Shown here piece after piece: positions 17,774 through 27,240 of a stretch of DNA of 64,000 bases. The stretch covers positions 124,001 through 188,000 of the forward strand of contig JBPOFS010000005.1 in assembly GCA_051252515.1 (NCBI GenBank), given 5' to 3'. The stretch's first letter is position 1; each line of letters starts with the position of its first letter. The stretch is from UBA5078 sp051252515. Lineage in GTDB: Bacteria > Pseudomonadota > Gammaproteobacteria > Pseudomonadales > Pseudohongiellaceae. A program made the translations under genes and the position numbers. The notes under the pieces were generated by a model, which saw nothing but the letters and a program-made list of their open reading frames with translations, did no database searches and was not told where the DNA came from.

Positions 17774-19210
17774 TTATCGATCTTGAGTAAGCAACATATC
17801 GCGAACGTCCACAAAGTGACCGTTAATCGCGGCTGCCGCTGCCATTGCAGGGCTCACTAGGTGTGTTCGCCCACCAAACCCCTGACGCCCTTCAAAGTTT
17901 CTATTAGAAGTCGAAGCACAGTGCTTACCATCGCCCAGTTGATCGGCATTCATCGCCAAACACATTGAGCAACCTGGCTCGCGCCACTCTAGGCCCGCTT
18001 CTATAAATATTTTATCCAAACCTTCTGCTTCGGCTTGTTTTTTCACTAGACCAGAACCCGGCACTACCAACGCCATTTCGATAGTTGAGGCCACTTTATG
18101 CCCCTTCACTACCGCGGCCGCTGCGCGCAAGTCCTCGATTCGAGAGTTAGTACAAGAACCAATGAAGATACAGTCCAACTGAATGTCAGTAATCTTTGTG
18201 CCTGGCTTTAGGCCCATGTATTTAAGCGCTTGGCGCATATTCGCCGCACGACTCGCATTTGGCTCTTTATCTGGGTCTGGAATCTCGCCCGTAATCGGAG
18301 CCACCATTTCAGGAGACGTGCCCCAAGTGACTTGCGGGATAATATCCGCCGCATCGATAACCACCACACGATCAAAATGCGCATCGCTATCACTGACAAG
18401 ATCACGCCATGCCACACAAGCCTGTTCCCACATTTCTCCTTTAGGAGCAAATGGACGGCCTTTAATGTAATCCAATGTCGTTTCGTCAACCGAGATCAAG
18501 CCTGCACGTGCACCGGCTTCAATCGCCATATTGCAGACAGTCATTCGCCCTTCGACGCTTAAAGACATAATCGCCTCACCACCAAACTCAATGGTAAAGC
18601 CTGTTCCACCGGCTGTGCCGATTTCACCAATAATCGCCAACACGATGTCTTTCGCTGTGACGCCAGGATTTAGACGACCATCTACGCGAATCAGCATGTT
18701 TTTCATTTTTTTCTGTAGCAAACACTGTGTCGCCATGACGTGTTCGACCTCAGAGGTCCCTATACCGTGCGCAAGCGCTCCAAGAGCCCCGTGCGTCGAA
18801 GTATGCGAATCGCCGCATACAATCGTCATACCAGGCAATGTCGCGCCCTGCTCTGGACCGACTACGTGCACGATCCCTTGACGCTCATCGTTCATATCAA
18901 GCTCAAAAATACCGAACTCGCGACAGTTGTCGTCTAGAGTTGTCACTTGAATACGCGAGATCGGGTCACGAATGCCCTCAAGACCTAATTGACGCTCATC
19001 TTTAGTCGTCGGAATATTGTGGTCAGGAGTGGCGAAGTTTGCATCGGCACGCCAAGGCAAACGCCCAGCAAGACGAAGACCTTCGAACGCCTGTGGCGAA
19101 GTGACTTCATGAATCAATTGCCGATCGATATAGATCAAGGCAGTGCCATTGTCACGCTGGGTGACTAAATGTGAATCCCAAAGTTTGTCGTATAAAGTTT
19201 TGCCAGCCAT
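17774..19210 (-). CDS. leuC: 3-isopropylmalate dehydratase large subunit
   Basis: Aconitase-family [4Fe-4S] enzyme that interconverts 2- and 3-isopropylmalate with LeuD. Cluster ligands are visible: Cys in FIGSCTNSR (about residue 350) and two in PGCSMC (about 413-416). The substrate loop GDSHTSTHGALGA is also present. I chose the ATG at 19210 (MAGKTLYDKLWDSH, 478 residues); the 22 further upstream codons are not LeuC-like. An inverted repeat lies 34-51 nt before this start. Confidence 0.96.
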   Translation of the reverse strand: MAGKTLYDKLWDSHLVTQRDNGTALIYIDRQLIHEVTSPQAFEGLRLAGRLPWRADANFATPDHNIPTTKDERQLGLEGIRDPISRIQVTTLDDNCREFGIFELDMNDERQGIVHVVGPEQGATLPGMTIVCGDSHTSTHGALGALAHGIGTSEVEHVMATQCLLQKKMKNMLIRVDGRLNPGVTAKDIVLAIIGEIGTAGGTGFTIEFGGEAIMSLSVEGRMTVCNMAIEAGARAGLISVDETTLDYIKGRPFAPKGEMWEQACVAWRDLVSDSDAHFDRVVVIDAADIIPQVTWGTSPEMVAPITGEIPDPDKEPNASRAANMRQALKYMGLKPGTKITDIQLDCIFIGSCTNSRIEDLRAAAAVVKGHKVASTIEMALVVPGSGLVKKQAEAEGLDKIFIEAGLEWREPGCSMCLAMNADQLGDGKHCASTSNRNFEGRQGFGGRTHLVSPAMAAAAAINGHFVDVRDMLLTQDR

Positions 19211-19243
19211 GTAAACACCATTAATTCTGTCGCGATTGAAGTA

Positions 19244-19261
19244 GGAAGAGAATACTCTTCC
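19244..19261. promoter_or_regulatory. Perfect inverted repeat upstream of leuC
   Basis: GGAAGAG, a 4-nt spacer AATA, then CTCTTCC: arms of 7 nt without mismatch, 34-51 nt before the leuC start. The position suits either an operator near the promoter or a leader hairpin. No leucine-rich leader peptide is visible, so classical attenuation is not supported. Confidence 0.4.
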
Positions 19262-19297
19262 TCCACTCATAACCAAAATGAAACTAATTTATTCTTT

Positions 19298-19329
19298 AAA
19301 TAGAAATTAGTAATAACAAGTTTCTATTT
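19298..19329 (-). other. A/T-rich hairpin at the aroC stop codon
   Basis: AAATAGAAA and TTTCTATTT form 9-nt arms around a 14-nt loop; one arm contains the aroC stop codon. There is no T-run downstream on the minus strand. It may slow RNA decay or weakly terminate aroC transcription. Confidence 0.35.
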
Positions 19330-20412
19330 GAGGATAGGCGTGTCCGTACTCACGTCTAAGTTCTGCGCTCTATGACGCAGTAAATGATCCATCAATACAA
19401 TTGCCACCATCGCCTCAGCGATAGGGGTTGCTCTAATCCCCACGCAGGGGTCATGCCGCCCGGTGGTAATCACTTCTATCGGATTGCCGTCCACATCGAT
19501 CGAACGCCCTGGAATCCGAAGACTTGAAGTCGGCTTTAAGGCAATGCTTGCCAATATGTCTTGGCCTGAAGCAATACCACCTAGCACGCCACCGGCATGG
19601 TTAGAGAGAAACCCTTCGGGTGTCATCTCATCACGATGCTCTGTGCCTTTTTGTTCAATACAGCCAAACCCAGCGCCAATCTCAACGCCTTTAACAGCGT
19701 TAATGCTCATGAGTGCATGGGCGATGTCAGCATCCAAACGATCGAATACTGGCTCCCCTAGCCCTACTGGCACTCCTGAGGCGACCACATTAATGCGTGC
19801 GCCAATGGAATTGCCTTCCTTGCCTAGCGCCGCCATATAGGTTTCTAGTTCAGACACCTTATTAACATCAGGGCAGAAAAAGGGGTTACGTTCGACTTCA
19901 TCCCAATCAAATTGTTCGATTTTGATAGGGCCTAATTGGCTCATATAACCGCGAATCACAATACCGTGGCGCTCCAACAGGTATTTCTTCGCAATCGCCC
20001 CTGCCGCCACACGCATCGCTGTTTCTCTGGCAGAGGAACGTCCGCCGCCGCGATAATCGCGTAAGCCGTATTTTTGCTGATAGGTATAGTCTGCATGCGC
20101 AGGCCTAAACTGATCTTTAATTTTACCGTAGTCTTTCGAGCGCTGATCGGTATTTTCAATCAACAAGCCAATCGGCGTTCCGGTCGTTTTACCTTCGAAT
20201 ACGCCCGATAAGATTTTCACCTCATCGGCTTCTTTGCGCTGCGTTGTAAAGCGCGAAGTGCCCGGCTTGCGACGATCTAAATCGTTCTGCAAGTCGGCCG
20301 CTGACAGCGAAAGCCCTGGCGGACATCCATCAACAACACAACCCAGTGCGAGGCCATGGCTCTCGCCAAAGCTGGTCACCGTAAATAACTTGCCTATAGT
20401 GTTTCCAGACAT
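19324..20412 (-). CDS. aroC: Chorismate synthase
   Basis: Last step of the shikimate pathway: EPSP to chorismate, with reduced FMN. Family signatures are present: GESHG near the N-terminus, DYRGGGRSSARETAMRVAAG near residues 120-139, and the C-terminal RHDPCVGIRATPIAEAM. Length of 362 is normal. It is 114 nt downstream of prmB; the prmB-aroC pairing is also seen in enterobacteria. Confidence 0.97.
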   Translation of the reverse strand: MSGNTIGKLFTVTSFGESHGLALGCVVDGCPPGLSLSAADLQNDLDRRKPGTSRFTTQRKEADEVKILSGVFEGKTTGTPIGLLIENTDQRSKDYGKIKDQFRPAHADYTYQQKYGLRDYRGGGRSSARETAMRVAAGAIAKKYLLERHGIVIRGYMSQLGPIKIEQFDWDEVERNPFFCPDVNKVSELETYMAALGKEGNSIGARINVVASGVPVGLGEPVFDRLDADIAHALMSINAVKGVEIGAGFGCIEQKGTEHRDEMTPEGFLSNHAGGVLGGIASGQDILASIALKPTSSLRIPGRSIDVDGNPIEVITTGRHDPCVGIRATPIAEAMVAIVLMDHLLRHRAQNLDVSTDTPILK

Positions 20413-20526
20413 GCAGCACCTTCAAATTGAATGGGCAGGTATTAAAAAAGGCCGTAAAAGGCGCGCAATTGTACACTATCACGGACATTGTTACGAATAT
20501 GCCCATACGCCAAATGTAAAAAAAGC

Positions 20527-21423
20527 TTAGGAAAGTAGAGTCTGTGCTTCTCGCAGTTGCTTCGCCGTGAGCATAAAGATGCCCTCGCCTCCGTGCTCGA
20601 ACTCCAACCACAAGAATGGCACCTGTGGTAATCGTGCACTTAGGGCCTCATGGGAATAGCCCACTTCCATGATCAACACACCGTCATCGCTAAGGTAATT
20701 CGCGGCCGTGCGCAGTATTTGCAACGGAATCGCCAAGCCCTCCTCTTCAGAGAACAATCCCAGAGTAGGCTCATACCGATACTCCGGTGGTAATTCATCT
20801 ATTTCTGTCTGAGACACATAAGGGGGATTACTGAGAATCAGATCATAAGGGCCTTCAAGAGCGCTCAACAGATCAGATGCGACTGTCCGGACCCGAGATT
20901 GAAGGCCATGCCGCTCAATATTGGTTTGCGCCAGACTCAGCGCTTCTGTGGAAATATCGGCTAGCTCTACACTCGCCTGTTCAAATGCCCGCGCAGTCGC
21001 AATTCCTATACAACCACTGCCAGTGCACAGGTCGAGTATTTTAGTAGGGGAAGTTTTGATGAGAGACGCAAAGCCTTGCCCGATGAGCTCAGCCAAGGGC
21101 GATCGAGGGATCAGGACACGCTCATCCACTGTGAATGGCAGCCCTGCAAACCACGCCTCTTGCACAAGGTATGCTACAGGAACGCGCTCTTCTATTCGTC
21201 GATGAATCAAAGGCGTCACGAGCGCGATCTCTTGCTCGCTCACCGGCCTGCTCATGATCGAGTCATCGCTGTCAAACGCAATGCCTAGCGCTGTAAAGAT
21301 CAAATAAACGGCTTCATCCCAAGGATTATCGGTCCCATGTCCGTAAAACAGCTCTGCGGCATCGAACTGCACAGTCACTTGTTCGAGCAATTGCGCTAGA
21401 GTCATCCTTGTCGTTACGCTCAC
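20527..21423 (-). CDS. prmB: 50S ribosomal protein L3 glutamine methyltransferase
   Basis: SAM-dependent methyltransferase that modifies a glutamine of ribosomal protein L3. The SAM motif DLCTGSGCIGIA and the glutamine-methylating motif LSNPPYVSQTEID are clear; the following PPEYRYEPTLGLF separates PrmB from the release-factor enzyme PrmC. Length of 298 is normal. The start is GTG with AAGGAG 7 nt upstream. It lies before aroC and is divergent from folE. Confidence 0.94.
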   Translation of the reverse strand: MSVTTRMTLAQLLEQVTVQFDAAELFYGHGTDNPWDEAVYLIFTALGIAFDSDDSIMSRPVSEQEIALVTPLIHRRIEERVPVAYLVQEAWFAGLPFTVDERVLIPRSPLAELIGQGFASLIKTSPTKILDLCTGSGCIGIATARAFEQASVELADISTEALSLAQTNIERHGLQSRVRTVASDLLSALEGPYDLILSNPPYVSQTEIDELPPEYRYEPTLGLFSEEEGLAIPLQILRTAANYLSDDGVLIMEVGYSHEALSARLPQVPFLWLEFEHGGEGIFMLTAKQLREAQTLLS

Positions 21424-21554
21424 TTTACTACTCCTTTGATCGCGCTAGCACTATACTGACGCTGGTATTTTGTCTCGAAAAATCGCTTTACCCGCCCCGC
21501 ACGGTGTCGTAGGGTAAGCACCTCTTTAAATAGCTAGGATCATATAGATTTGCC

Positions 21555-22109
21555 ATGACGCAACCAATGGAAAAAGCCTTTCAGGATATCATCACCCACA
21601 TCGGTGAAGATCTCACCCGCCCAGGATTAGCAGATACTCCAAAACGTGCCGCAAAAGCGATGGAATTTCTGATGCGCGGCTATCACCAAAATATCGATGA
21701 AGTCATCAATAATGCCTTGTTCCCATCAAGCTCTGATGAAATGGTCATCGTTAAAAACATCGAATTGTACTCGATGTGCGAGCACCACATGCTGCCATTT
21801 ATCGGCAAATGTCATGTCGCGTATATTCCTCAAGGCAAGGTCATTGGCCTGTCAAAAATCGCACGCATCGTCGATATTTTTGCGCGTCGTATGCAGATTC
21901 AAGAGAATCTAACGAAAGAGATCGCCGAAACGATCATCAGCAAAACGGGAGCGACAGGAGCCGCGGTCATCATCGAAGCGCAACATATGTGCATGATGAT
22001 GCGTGGTGTTGAAAAACAGAACTCTGTCATGACCACCTCGTGCATGCTGGGAGCTTTCCGCAACAGTCAAAGTACTCGCAACGAGTTTCTATCCCTTATT
22101 AGCAAATAA
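21555..22109 (+). CDS. folE: GTP cyclohydrolase I
   Basis: Converts GTP to 7,8-dihydroneopterin triphosphate, the entry to folate synthesis; a zinc-dependent homodecamer. Zinc ligands Cys75 and His78 lie in SMCEHHMLPF, with the third Cys in AQHMCMMMRGV near 146. Length of 184 is typical of type IA. It is the only plus-strand gene in the first 35 kb, divergent from prmB. Its upstream region holds an imperfect inverted repeat (GCTTTACCC at 21485 and GGGTAAGC at 21512). Its stop lies one base from the stop of the convergent neighbour. Confidence 0.96.
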   Translation: MTQPMEKAFQDIITHIGEDLTRPGLADTPKRAAKAMEFLMRGYHQNIDEVINNALFPSSSDEMVIVKNIELYSMCEHHMLPFIGKCHVAYIPQGKVIGLSKIARIVDIFARRMQIQENLTKEIAETIISKTGATGAAVIIEAQHMCMMMRGVEKQNSVMTTSCMLGAFRNSQSTRNEFLSLISK

Positions 22110-22110
22110 G

Positions 22111-23028
22111 CTAAGGCTGGATGACGATTTCAATTCTCTGAGCACATGGCGCCTGTCCACAGGCAGGCGCTAATGGCCCCACTCCCTGCGCACTCATTCT
22201 TGAAGCCTCTATCTGCATGTCCACAAGCACATCAACAAGGGCTTGCGCCCGACGCTGTGAACGTTCCTGCAACTGACCTAAGGCTTCGTCTCCGCCTAAA
22301 TGGCTCACAATATAGACTCGCAACAAAGGCTCATTGCGCAAGGTATCGTGCAACAACTCCACTCCGCCCTCATCAATTAATTGGTCTTGGCTATCAAAGG
22401 CAATACCGTGCAATTGAGCGCTACCTTCTTGCTCTATTTGCAGGGCTAACGCCTGCGGGCTAGTGCTAGGCACAGCACTGGCCATTTCACTGAGCTCAAG
22501 AATATCCAAATGAGCGTAGACACTGCGGTTACCGCGAGTAATCACATAGAGCGCGATATAGGCATTAATCGATTCGCTGGCATTGGCCACCGAGCTGACC
22601 ATGTAATACTGCTCAGCCTCTGGGCCGTAAAGGATACGGTTCTCAAAGACATCGTTGGCCCAGAAATTACTGCTGCCACACCCTCGCGCTTGGCAGCGAA
22701 ATAATTCGTCACCGGCAGTGAGTAGTTGATCGGAGTAATAGTCGAAGACATCCGCACCGAAATAGCCTTCGGGAATACGGTAAGTGATGCGCGTTAGCGC
22801 GCCGCGCACACGCTCCTCTTTACCGGCTGATACACGCCCATTGACGCGCTGCATGCGATCTAGCGCAAGACGATAATTAGTGATGCCGGGGGTGCGAAAA
22901 TCAACGATTTGAGCGCCAGGGAAGCGTTCTACATACGCATGATCAACGGCATCACCTGTCGCAATTTGCCCCCAAGACGCTGTGCTTACAAATCCTAATA
23001 GTACTGTGATTAGTAGTCGAATTCGCAT
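22111..23028 (-). CDS. DUF4892 domain protein, exported
   Basis: Protein of 305 residues with a signal peptide (RIRLLITVLLGFVSTASWGQ, cleavage after about residue 20). The body resembles DUF4892 proteins of Pseudomonas, which carry a conserved N-terminal domain and an OmpA-like C-terminal part; here the C-terminal segment (ERSQRRAQALVDVLV) looks OmpA-like. A Cys-rich segment FRCQARGCG lies near residue 116, and two Cys near the C-terminus (ACGQAPC) may form disulfides. Function unknown; a periplasmic or envelope role is an inference. Confidence 0.72.
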   Translation of the reverse strand: MRIRLLITVLLGFVSTASWGQIATGDAVDHAYVERFPGAQIVDFRTPGITNYRLALDRMQRVNGRVSAGKEERVRGALTRITYRIPEGYFGADVFDYYSDQLLTAGDELFRCQARGCGSSNFWANDVFENRILYGPEAEQYYMVSSVANASESINAYIALYVITRGNRSVYAHLDILELSEMASAVPSTSPQALALQIEQEGSAQLHGIAFDSQDQLIDEGGVELLHDTLRNEPLLRVYIVSHLGGDEALGQLQERSQRRAQALVDVLVDMQIEASRMSAQGVGPLAPACGQAPCAQRIEIVIQP

Positions 23029-23038
23029 ACGATCAACG

Positions 23039-23392
23039 TTACTCCTGAGGTTTATCGAATCCTTCCTGATCTGCGTTGAGATCTTCTGCGACAGACGTTG
23101 TTTCAGGTTCAGCCGCTTCGCTATTGGGATAGCTGGAGAAGGGAAAAGGTTTGATCTCGCTGTTGTAGGTCAAAAAATCGAGTATCTGTTTCACATAAGT
23201 GCTCAGATCTCTGCCTAGCCCGCGCAAATTAATATTATCACTGCCTGTCAGCAAGCTAAATACCGCTTGGGCTAAGGTCAATATAGTGAGAATCATGCTA
23301 GAGAGGTATAACGCTACAGCAAGTGCCAACATAAAACCAATGCGTCGCCACTGAGACGGTTCTTTGAGGTTTTCTACTATATCATCGGACAT
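23039..23392 (-). CDS. DUF4389 membrane protein
   Basis: Protein of 117 residues. Two hydrophobic helices (about 20-50), a short segment GSDNINLRGLGRDLSTYV, and a Pro/Glu-rich C-terminal tail match DUF4389. I chose the ATG at 23392, which has AAGGAG 5 nt upstream; that ribosome-binding site lies within the last codons and stop of gpsA, so the two are co-translated. Function unknown. Confidence 0.8.
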   Translation of the reverse strand: MSDDIVENLKEPSQWRRIGFMLALAVALYLSSMILTILTLAQAVFSLLTGSDNINLRGLGRDLSTYVKQILDFLTYNSEIKPFPFSSYPNSEAAEPETTSVAEDLNADQEGFDKPQE

Positions 23393-23394
23393 GG

Positions 23395-24435
23395 TCACTC
23401 CTTAGGGTTCAAAGTTTTAGTCTGATTCGCTTCGTATTCCACATCTAAAGCTTGTTCACCGACCATTAGAGAACCCACTATATTACGGACTGAATGACCA
23501 TTGTAGATTATCTGATAAAGACCGTTCACCAAGGGCATGTAAACGTCGAGTTCATCTGCCTTTAGCTTAACCAACTTAAGGGTATTCACCCCTTCGGCCA
23601 CCTGCCCTACTTCAACAACCGCCTCTTCTATGGTGCCGCCTTTTGCCAGCGCCATTCCCACACGGAAATTTCGGCTAAGCGGAGACGAACAGGTCACAAC
23701 TAAATCGCCCACGCCAGACAAGCCTAAGAAAGTCATTGGGTCTGCCCCTAGGCGTCGCCCAAATCTTGCCATCTCTGTGAGGCTGCGAGTCACCAACATA
23801 CTATTCGTGTTATGTCCCATCCCCATCGCGGATGCCAAGCCGGCAATAATCGCATAGATATTTTTGAGGGCACCGCCTAGCTCCACTCCAAACATATCGT
23901 CATTGGTGTAAACGCGAAAATACTCAGACTTAAGCACCTGTTGCACTAGCTCGCGCACCGACGTGTGCTCACTTGCCACCACTGTGCCGGTTAGGTTTTT
24001 CGCGGCAATCTCTTTAGCCAAATTAGGGCCACTCATCACACCAATGCGCGCCTGTGGCGCCTCTTGCTGCAATATCTGGCTCATTAATTTAAAGCTGCCC
24101 GCTTCAATCCCTTTCGTCGTGCTGACCAAAATGGCATCGTCTTTACTCCAGCGCAGCATGTCTTGCACTACTTTACGGAAATAGGCACTCGGAACCGCCA
24201 CGAAAATAATATCGCTATTCTCAACAGCACTTTGCATATCCGATGTCGCGACAACGTTGTCGTGAAGGGTAAAGCCAGGAAGGTATTGAGAGTTTTCATG
24301 GGTGCGATTGACCTCTTCGACCAGAGTGTCGCTGCGCATCCAGAAATTCACACGGTAACCATTCTCCGCGATAATATTGGCAATGATGGTGCCAAAGCTT
24401 CCACCCCCTAATACGGAAACAGTGCTCATAGGCAT
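23395..24435 (-). CDS. gpsA: NAD(P)H-dependent glycerol-3-phosphate dehydrogenase
   Basis: Reduces dihydroxyacetone phosphate to sn-glycerol 3-phosphate for phospholipid synthesis. The nucleotide-binding loop LGGGSFGT is at 9-16, and the catalytic Lys region ELGGALKNIYAIIAG is near 187-201. Length of 346 is normal. The first ATG is preferred over the one two codons later because GGAG lies 7 nt before it. It is 21 nt downstream of sthA and is followed by DUF4389. Confidence 0.97.
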   Translation of the reverse strand: MPMSTVSVLGGGSFGTIIANIIAENGYRVNFWMRSDTLVEEVNRTHENSQYLPGFTLHDNVVATSDMQSAVENSDIIFVAVPSAYFRKVVQDMLRWSKDDAILVSTTKGIEAGSFKLMSQILQQEAPQARIGVMSGPNLAKEIAAKNLTGTVVASEHTSVRELVQQVLKSEYFRVYTNDDMFGVELGGALKNIYAIIAGLASAMGMGHNTNSMLVTRSLTEMARFGRRLGADPMTFLGLSGVGDLVVTCSSPLSRNFRVGMALAKGGTIEEAVVEVGQVAEGVNTLKLVKLKADELDVYMPLVNGLYQIIYNGHSVRNIVGSLMVGEQALDVEYEANQTKTLNPKE

Positions 24436-24456
24436 GTTCGTTCTCCAGTAATGCTT

Positions 24457-25848
24457 TTAAAACACACGGTTTAGACCATCCAACGCCGCGATGCGATAAG
24501 CCTCGGCCATAGTGGGATAGTTAAACGTCGTGCTGAGGAAGTACTTCATAGTGTTCGCACCTCCCTCTTGGAGCATGATCGCTTGGCCAATGTGTACGAT
24601 CTCTGACGCCTGATCACCAAAGCAATGAATGCCCAGAATTTCCAAGGTCTCAAAATGGAAGATAATCTTAAGCATCCCCACTTGTTCGCCTGTAATCATT
24701 CCGCGTGCAGTATTTTTAAAGAATGCCTTGCCCACTTCATAGGGCACTTTATCCGCAGTTAGCTCACGCTCTGTTTTGCCAAGCGTACTGATCTCTGGGA
24801 TGGTATAAATGCCGGAGGCGAAGCGATCGATCTCGACACTCGTGGCGGGGTCTACAATTGAATTGGATGCTGCGCGTCCTTGATCATAGGAAACACTGGC
24901 CAATGAAGGCCAACCAATAACATCACCCGCGGCATAAATATTCTCGACACTAGTACGATAAGTTTTATCGACCTCGAGTTGCCCGCGTGAATTAGCTTCC
25001 AAGCCAATGGCACTTAGATTTAGCAGATCCGTATTACCTGTTCGCCCATTGGCCCACAGGACAATGTCGCTCTTAATGCGTTTTCCTGATTTTAGGTGGG
25101 TCACTACATGCGTATCAAAATACTCTAATTTTTCGTATTCCTCGTTATGACGACTACGCACCCCCGCATCGCGCAAGTGATAACTCAAGGCGTCAGAGAT
25201 CTCCCAATCCAGAAATGATAGGAGTGTCTCTGCAGGGTTAATCAATTCTACTTTCGCACCAAGGCCGGCAAAGATCGAAGCATACTCACAACCAATAACC
25301 CCTGCCCCAATGACCGTCACTTTACGCGGCGAGTGATCGAGCCCGAGAATCGTGTCGCTATCAAAAATACGAGGATGCGTGAAATCTACACTTTCGGGGC
25401 GGTACGGGCGCGAGCCTGTCGCAATGATGAAGTGTTCTGCTTTGAGTATAGGGCCGCGAGTCCCTAGTTTAACCGTATTGGCATCTTGGAATTTCGCTTG
25501 CCCATAGATGACATCGATTCCGTTTTTCTCATAGTAATTGCCACGCAAGTGCACTTGTTCGTGAATCACTCGATTGGCATGTTGCATGATTTGCGGAAAG
25601 CTAGGCTTGCGTAAGGTCGCAAACTCTTTCAACAACGGATTGCTCTCAAACTGCATGACCTGTTTAATCGATTGGCGTAACGCCTTCGATGGGATCGTGC
25701 CTAAATGCGTGCAATTGCCACCAACCTCTTCTCGGTCAGAGACGACTGCTACTCGCTTGCCTTTTTTTGCCGCATTCATCGCGGCAGATTCCCCTGCGGG
25801 ACCGCTACCGATAACGACAATATCGTAGTGCTTGGTCTGCATTACCAC
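24457..25848 (-). CDS. sthA: Soluble pyridine nucleotide transhydrogenase
   Basis: FAD enzyme that interconverts NADPH + NAD+ and NADP+ + NADH. The FAD-binding loop GSGPAGESAA, the NAD-binding loop GAGVIGCEYASIFAGLG and the C-terminal TTFNYPTMAEAYRIAALDGL match SthA along the whole length. The family normally has a single Cys where related disulfide reductases have two, and this is so here (NCTHLGTIPSK). The start is GTG at 25848 (GGAG 7 nt upstream) or ATG at 25842. It lies just downstream of the nqr genes and probably helps rebalance NADH and NADPH. Confidence 0.97.
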   Translation of the reverse strand: MVMQTKHYDIVVIGSGPAGESAAMNAAKKGKRVAVVSDREEVGGNCTHLGTIPSKALRQSIKQVMQFESNPLLKEFATLRKPSFPQIMQHANRVIHEQVHLRGNYYEKNGIDVIYGQAKFQDANTVKLGTRGPILKAEHFIIATGSRPYRPESVDFTHPRIFDSDTILGLDHSPRKVTVIGAGVIGCEYASIFAGLGAKVELINPAETLLSFLDWEISDALSYHLRDAGVRSRHNEEYEKLEYFDTHVVTHLKSGKRIKSDIVLWANGRTGNTDLLNLSAIGLEANSRGQLEVDKTYRTSVENIYAAGDVIGWPSLASVSYDQGRAASNSIVDPATSVEIDRFASGIYTIPEISTLGKTERELTADKVPYEVGKAFFKNTARGMITGEQVGMLKIIFHFETLEILGIHCFGDQASEIVHIGQAIMLQEGGANTMKYFLSTTFNYPTMAEAYRIAALDGLNRVF

Positions 25849-25870
25849 CCGAAAACTCCGTTTACTTTAA

Positions 25871-26053
25871 TTAAGCTGTTTCTTCACATTTGGTGGGGTT
25901 GCCACCACAAATGGAACACGAACTATCTCCCGTGGCATTGTTCAAACCACCACAAGATCCTTTAATAGGACTACGACCAAAGATAACTCCTACAGCCATA
26001 CCGCCTATTACTAGCGCTAGAACTACAAAGCTCGCTATTAGATTTGCTGCCAT
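25871..26053 (-). CDS. nqrM: Na+-NQR maturation protein NqrM
   Basis: Small membrane protein of 60 residues needed for maturation of Na+-NQR; family data suggest it delivers iron to the Fe site in NqrD/NqrE. One membrane helix (about 4-26) is followed by a Cys-rich tail with the pattern SCGG, SCSICGG and KCEE, four cysteines in all. I chose the ATG at 26053, with AAGGAG 5 nt upstream. It sits downstream of nqrF and apbE, as in other nqr loci. Confidence 0.93.
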   Translation of the reverse strand: MAANLIASFVVLALVIGGMAVGVIFGRSPIKGSCGGLNNATGDSSCSICGGNPTKCEETA

Positions 26054-26085
26054 GTTCACTCCTTATTGCTGCTAACGATCATTAT

Positions 26086-27150
26086 CTAACTTTTGGGATT
26101 CAAATACTCGGCGAAACGATCGGTGTAACGATCATCAAAGCCTTCTTCTTCTGCGCGTTTAGTGATGAAGTACACCGCCAAATCGAGGCTCTGGGCTAGC
26201 GCGAAGCCTGCCTCGGCGCCCATCACCATGAAGGCCGTAGCCAGTGCATCGGCACGCGCGGCCGATTCGGTAATCACATAGACACTAGCAAGATTATGGG
26301 TCACTGGCTTACCGGTGACCGGATCGATCTCATGGGAGTAGTGCACACCATCGAGATCAAAATAATTACGATAATCCCCAGAACCGGCAACGGAAATGGA
26401 CTCACCATTTGCATAGAATATATTGTGTACTTGCGGCGCGGTATCCACTGGTTTTTCAATGGCGGGCACCCATGTTTGTTGCCCAGGCTTTAACCCCTTA
26501 ATACGAAGCTCACCGCCCACCTCTATAAAATAACTCGCATAGCCTTTGCTATCAAATAGTTCAGCTACTCGATCGACCGCATAGCCTTTTGCGATTCCGC
26601 TAAGATCGATATACACCTGTGCATTTTTGCGTAACGTTCGGTTGTTGGTATCTAGCGTTATGAAGTGCGAACCGACCCGTGTAAGAAACTTGTCTATTTC
26701 GTCTTGTTGCGGGACGCGATCGGCTTGCCGTGCAGTTGGACCAAAACCCCAACGATTGACTAGTGGACCAACGGTGACATCAAATGCACCTGAAGTCTGG
26801 CGATTAATCTCTAATGCTAAAGCCAAAACCTCTGTCATCTCTGGCGACAGCTTCAGTGCAACTCCGGTCTCGGCCATATTCAGCGCAGTGAGCTCAGAGG
26901 TATCCGAATACGTCGACATGACTTCGCGATCGAGCTTGGTCAAAAGTGCTGACACTTCCTGCACCAGTGCGGTTATGTCAGCCGACTCAGTCTCATCGAC
27001 TAGCTTGATGCTATAGCTAGTGCCCATTGTAGCACCACCAAACTCATGCATCGCAGTGATATCACCTTCTGTACGAAACAGAAGATAAGCGGCAATAAGA
27101 ACGACAAAGACACTAATCGAAAAGCGGTATCGCTTCAAAATGACATTCAT
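26086..27150 (-). CDS. apbE: FAD:protein FMN transferase
   Basis: Attaches FMN covalently to Thr/Ser of NqrB and NqrC, using FAD as donor. Segments typical of ApbE: GGATMGTSYSIKL near the N-terminus, TVGPLVNRWGFGP, DLSGIAKGYAVDRV and HEIDPVTGKPV. An N-terminal membrane helix (ISVFVVLIAAYLLF) anchors it on the periplasmic side; there is no lipobox Cys, unlike many ApbE lipoproteins. The ATG at 27150 is preferred over a TTG two codons earlier. It is placed directly after nqrF, consistent with service to Nqr. Confidence 0.95.
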   Translation of the reverse strand: MNVILKRYRFSISVFVVLIAAYLLFRTEGDITAMHEFGGATMGTSYSIKLVDETESADITALVQEVSALLTKLDREVMSTYSDTSELTALNMAETGVALKLSPEMTEVLALALEINRQTSGAFDVTVGPLVNRWGFGPTARQADRVPQQDEIDKFLTRVGSHFITLDTNNRTLRKNAQVYIDLSGIAKGYAVDRVAELFDSKGYASYFIEVGGELRIKGLKPGQQTWVPAIEKPVDTAPQVHNIFYANGESISVAGSGDYRNYFDLDGVHYSHEIDPVTGKPVTHNLASVYVITESAARADALATAFMVMGAEAGFALAQSLDLAVYFITKRAEEEGFDDRYTDRFAEYLNPKS

Positions 27151-27240
27151 TGACAAGCGCGTCCATGGAGCTGTAATAATTTGCGGACCCTAAAAGCAAC
27201 TCAGGCTCATGACCACTGGTCACAAGCCTGATTTTAAGCC

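Noticed and set aside
24457..25848. Apparent loss of one active-site Cys in the disulfide-reductase-like SthA
   Set aside because: Soluble transhydrogenases normally have only one Cys there; it is a family feature.
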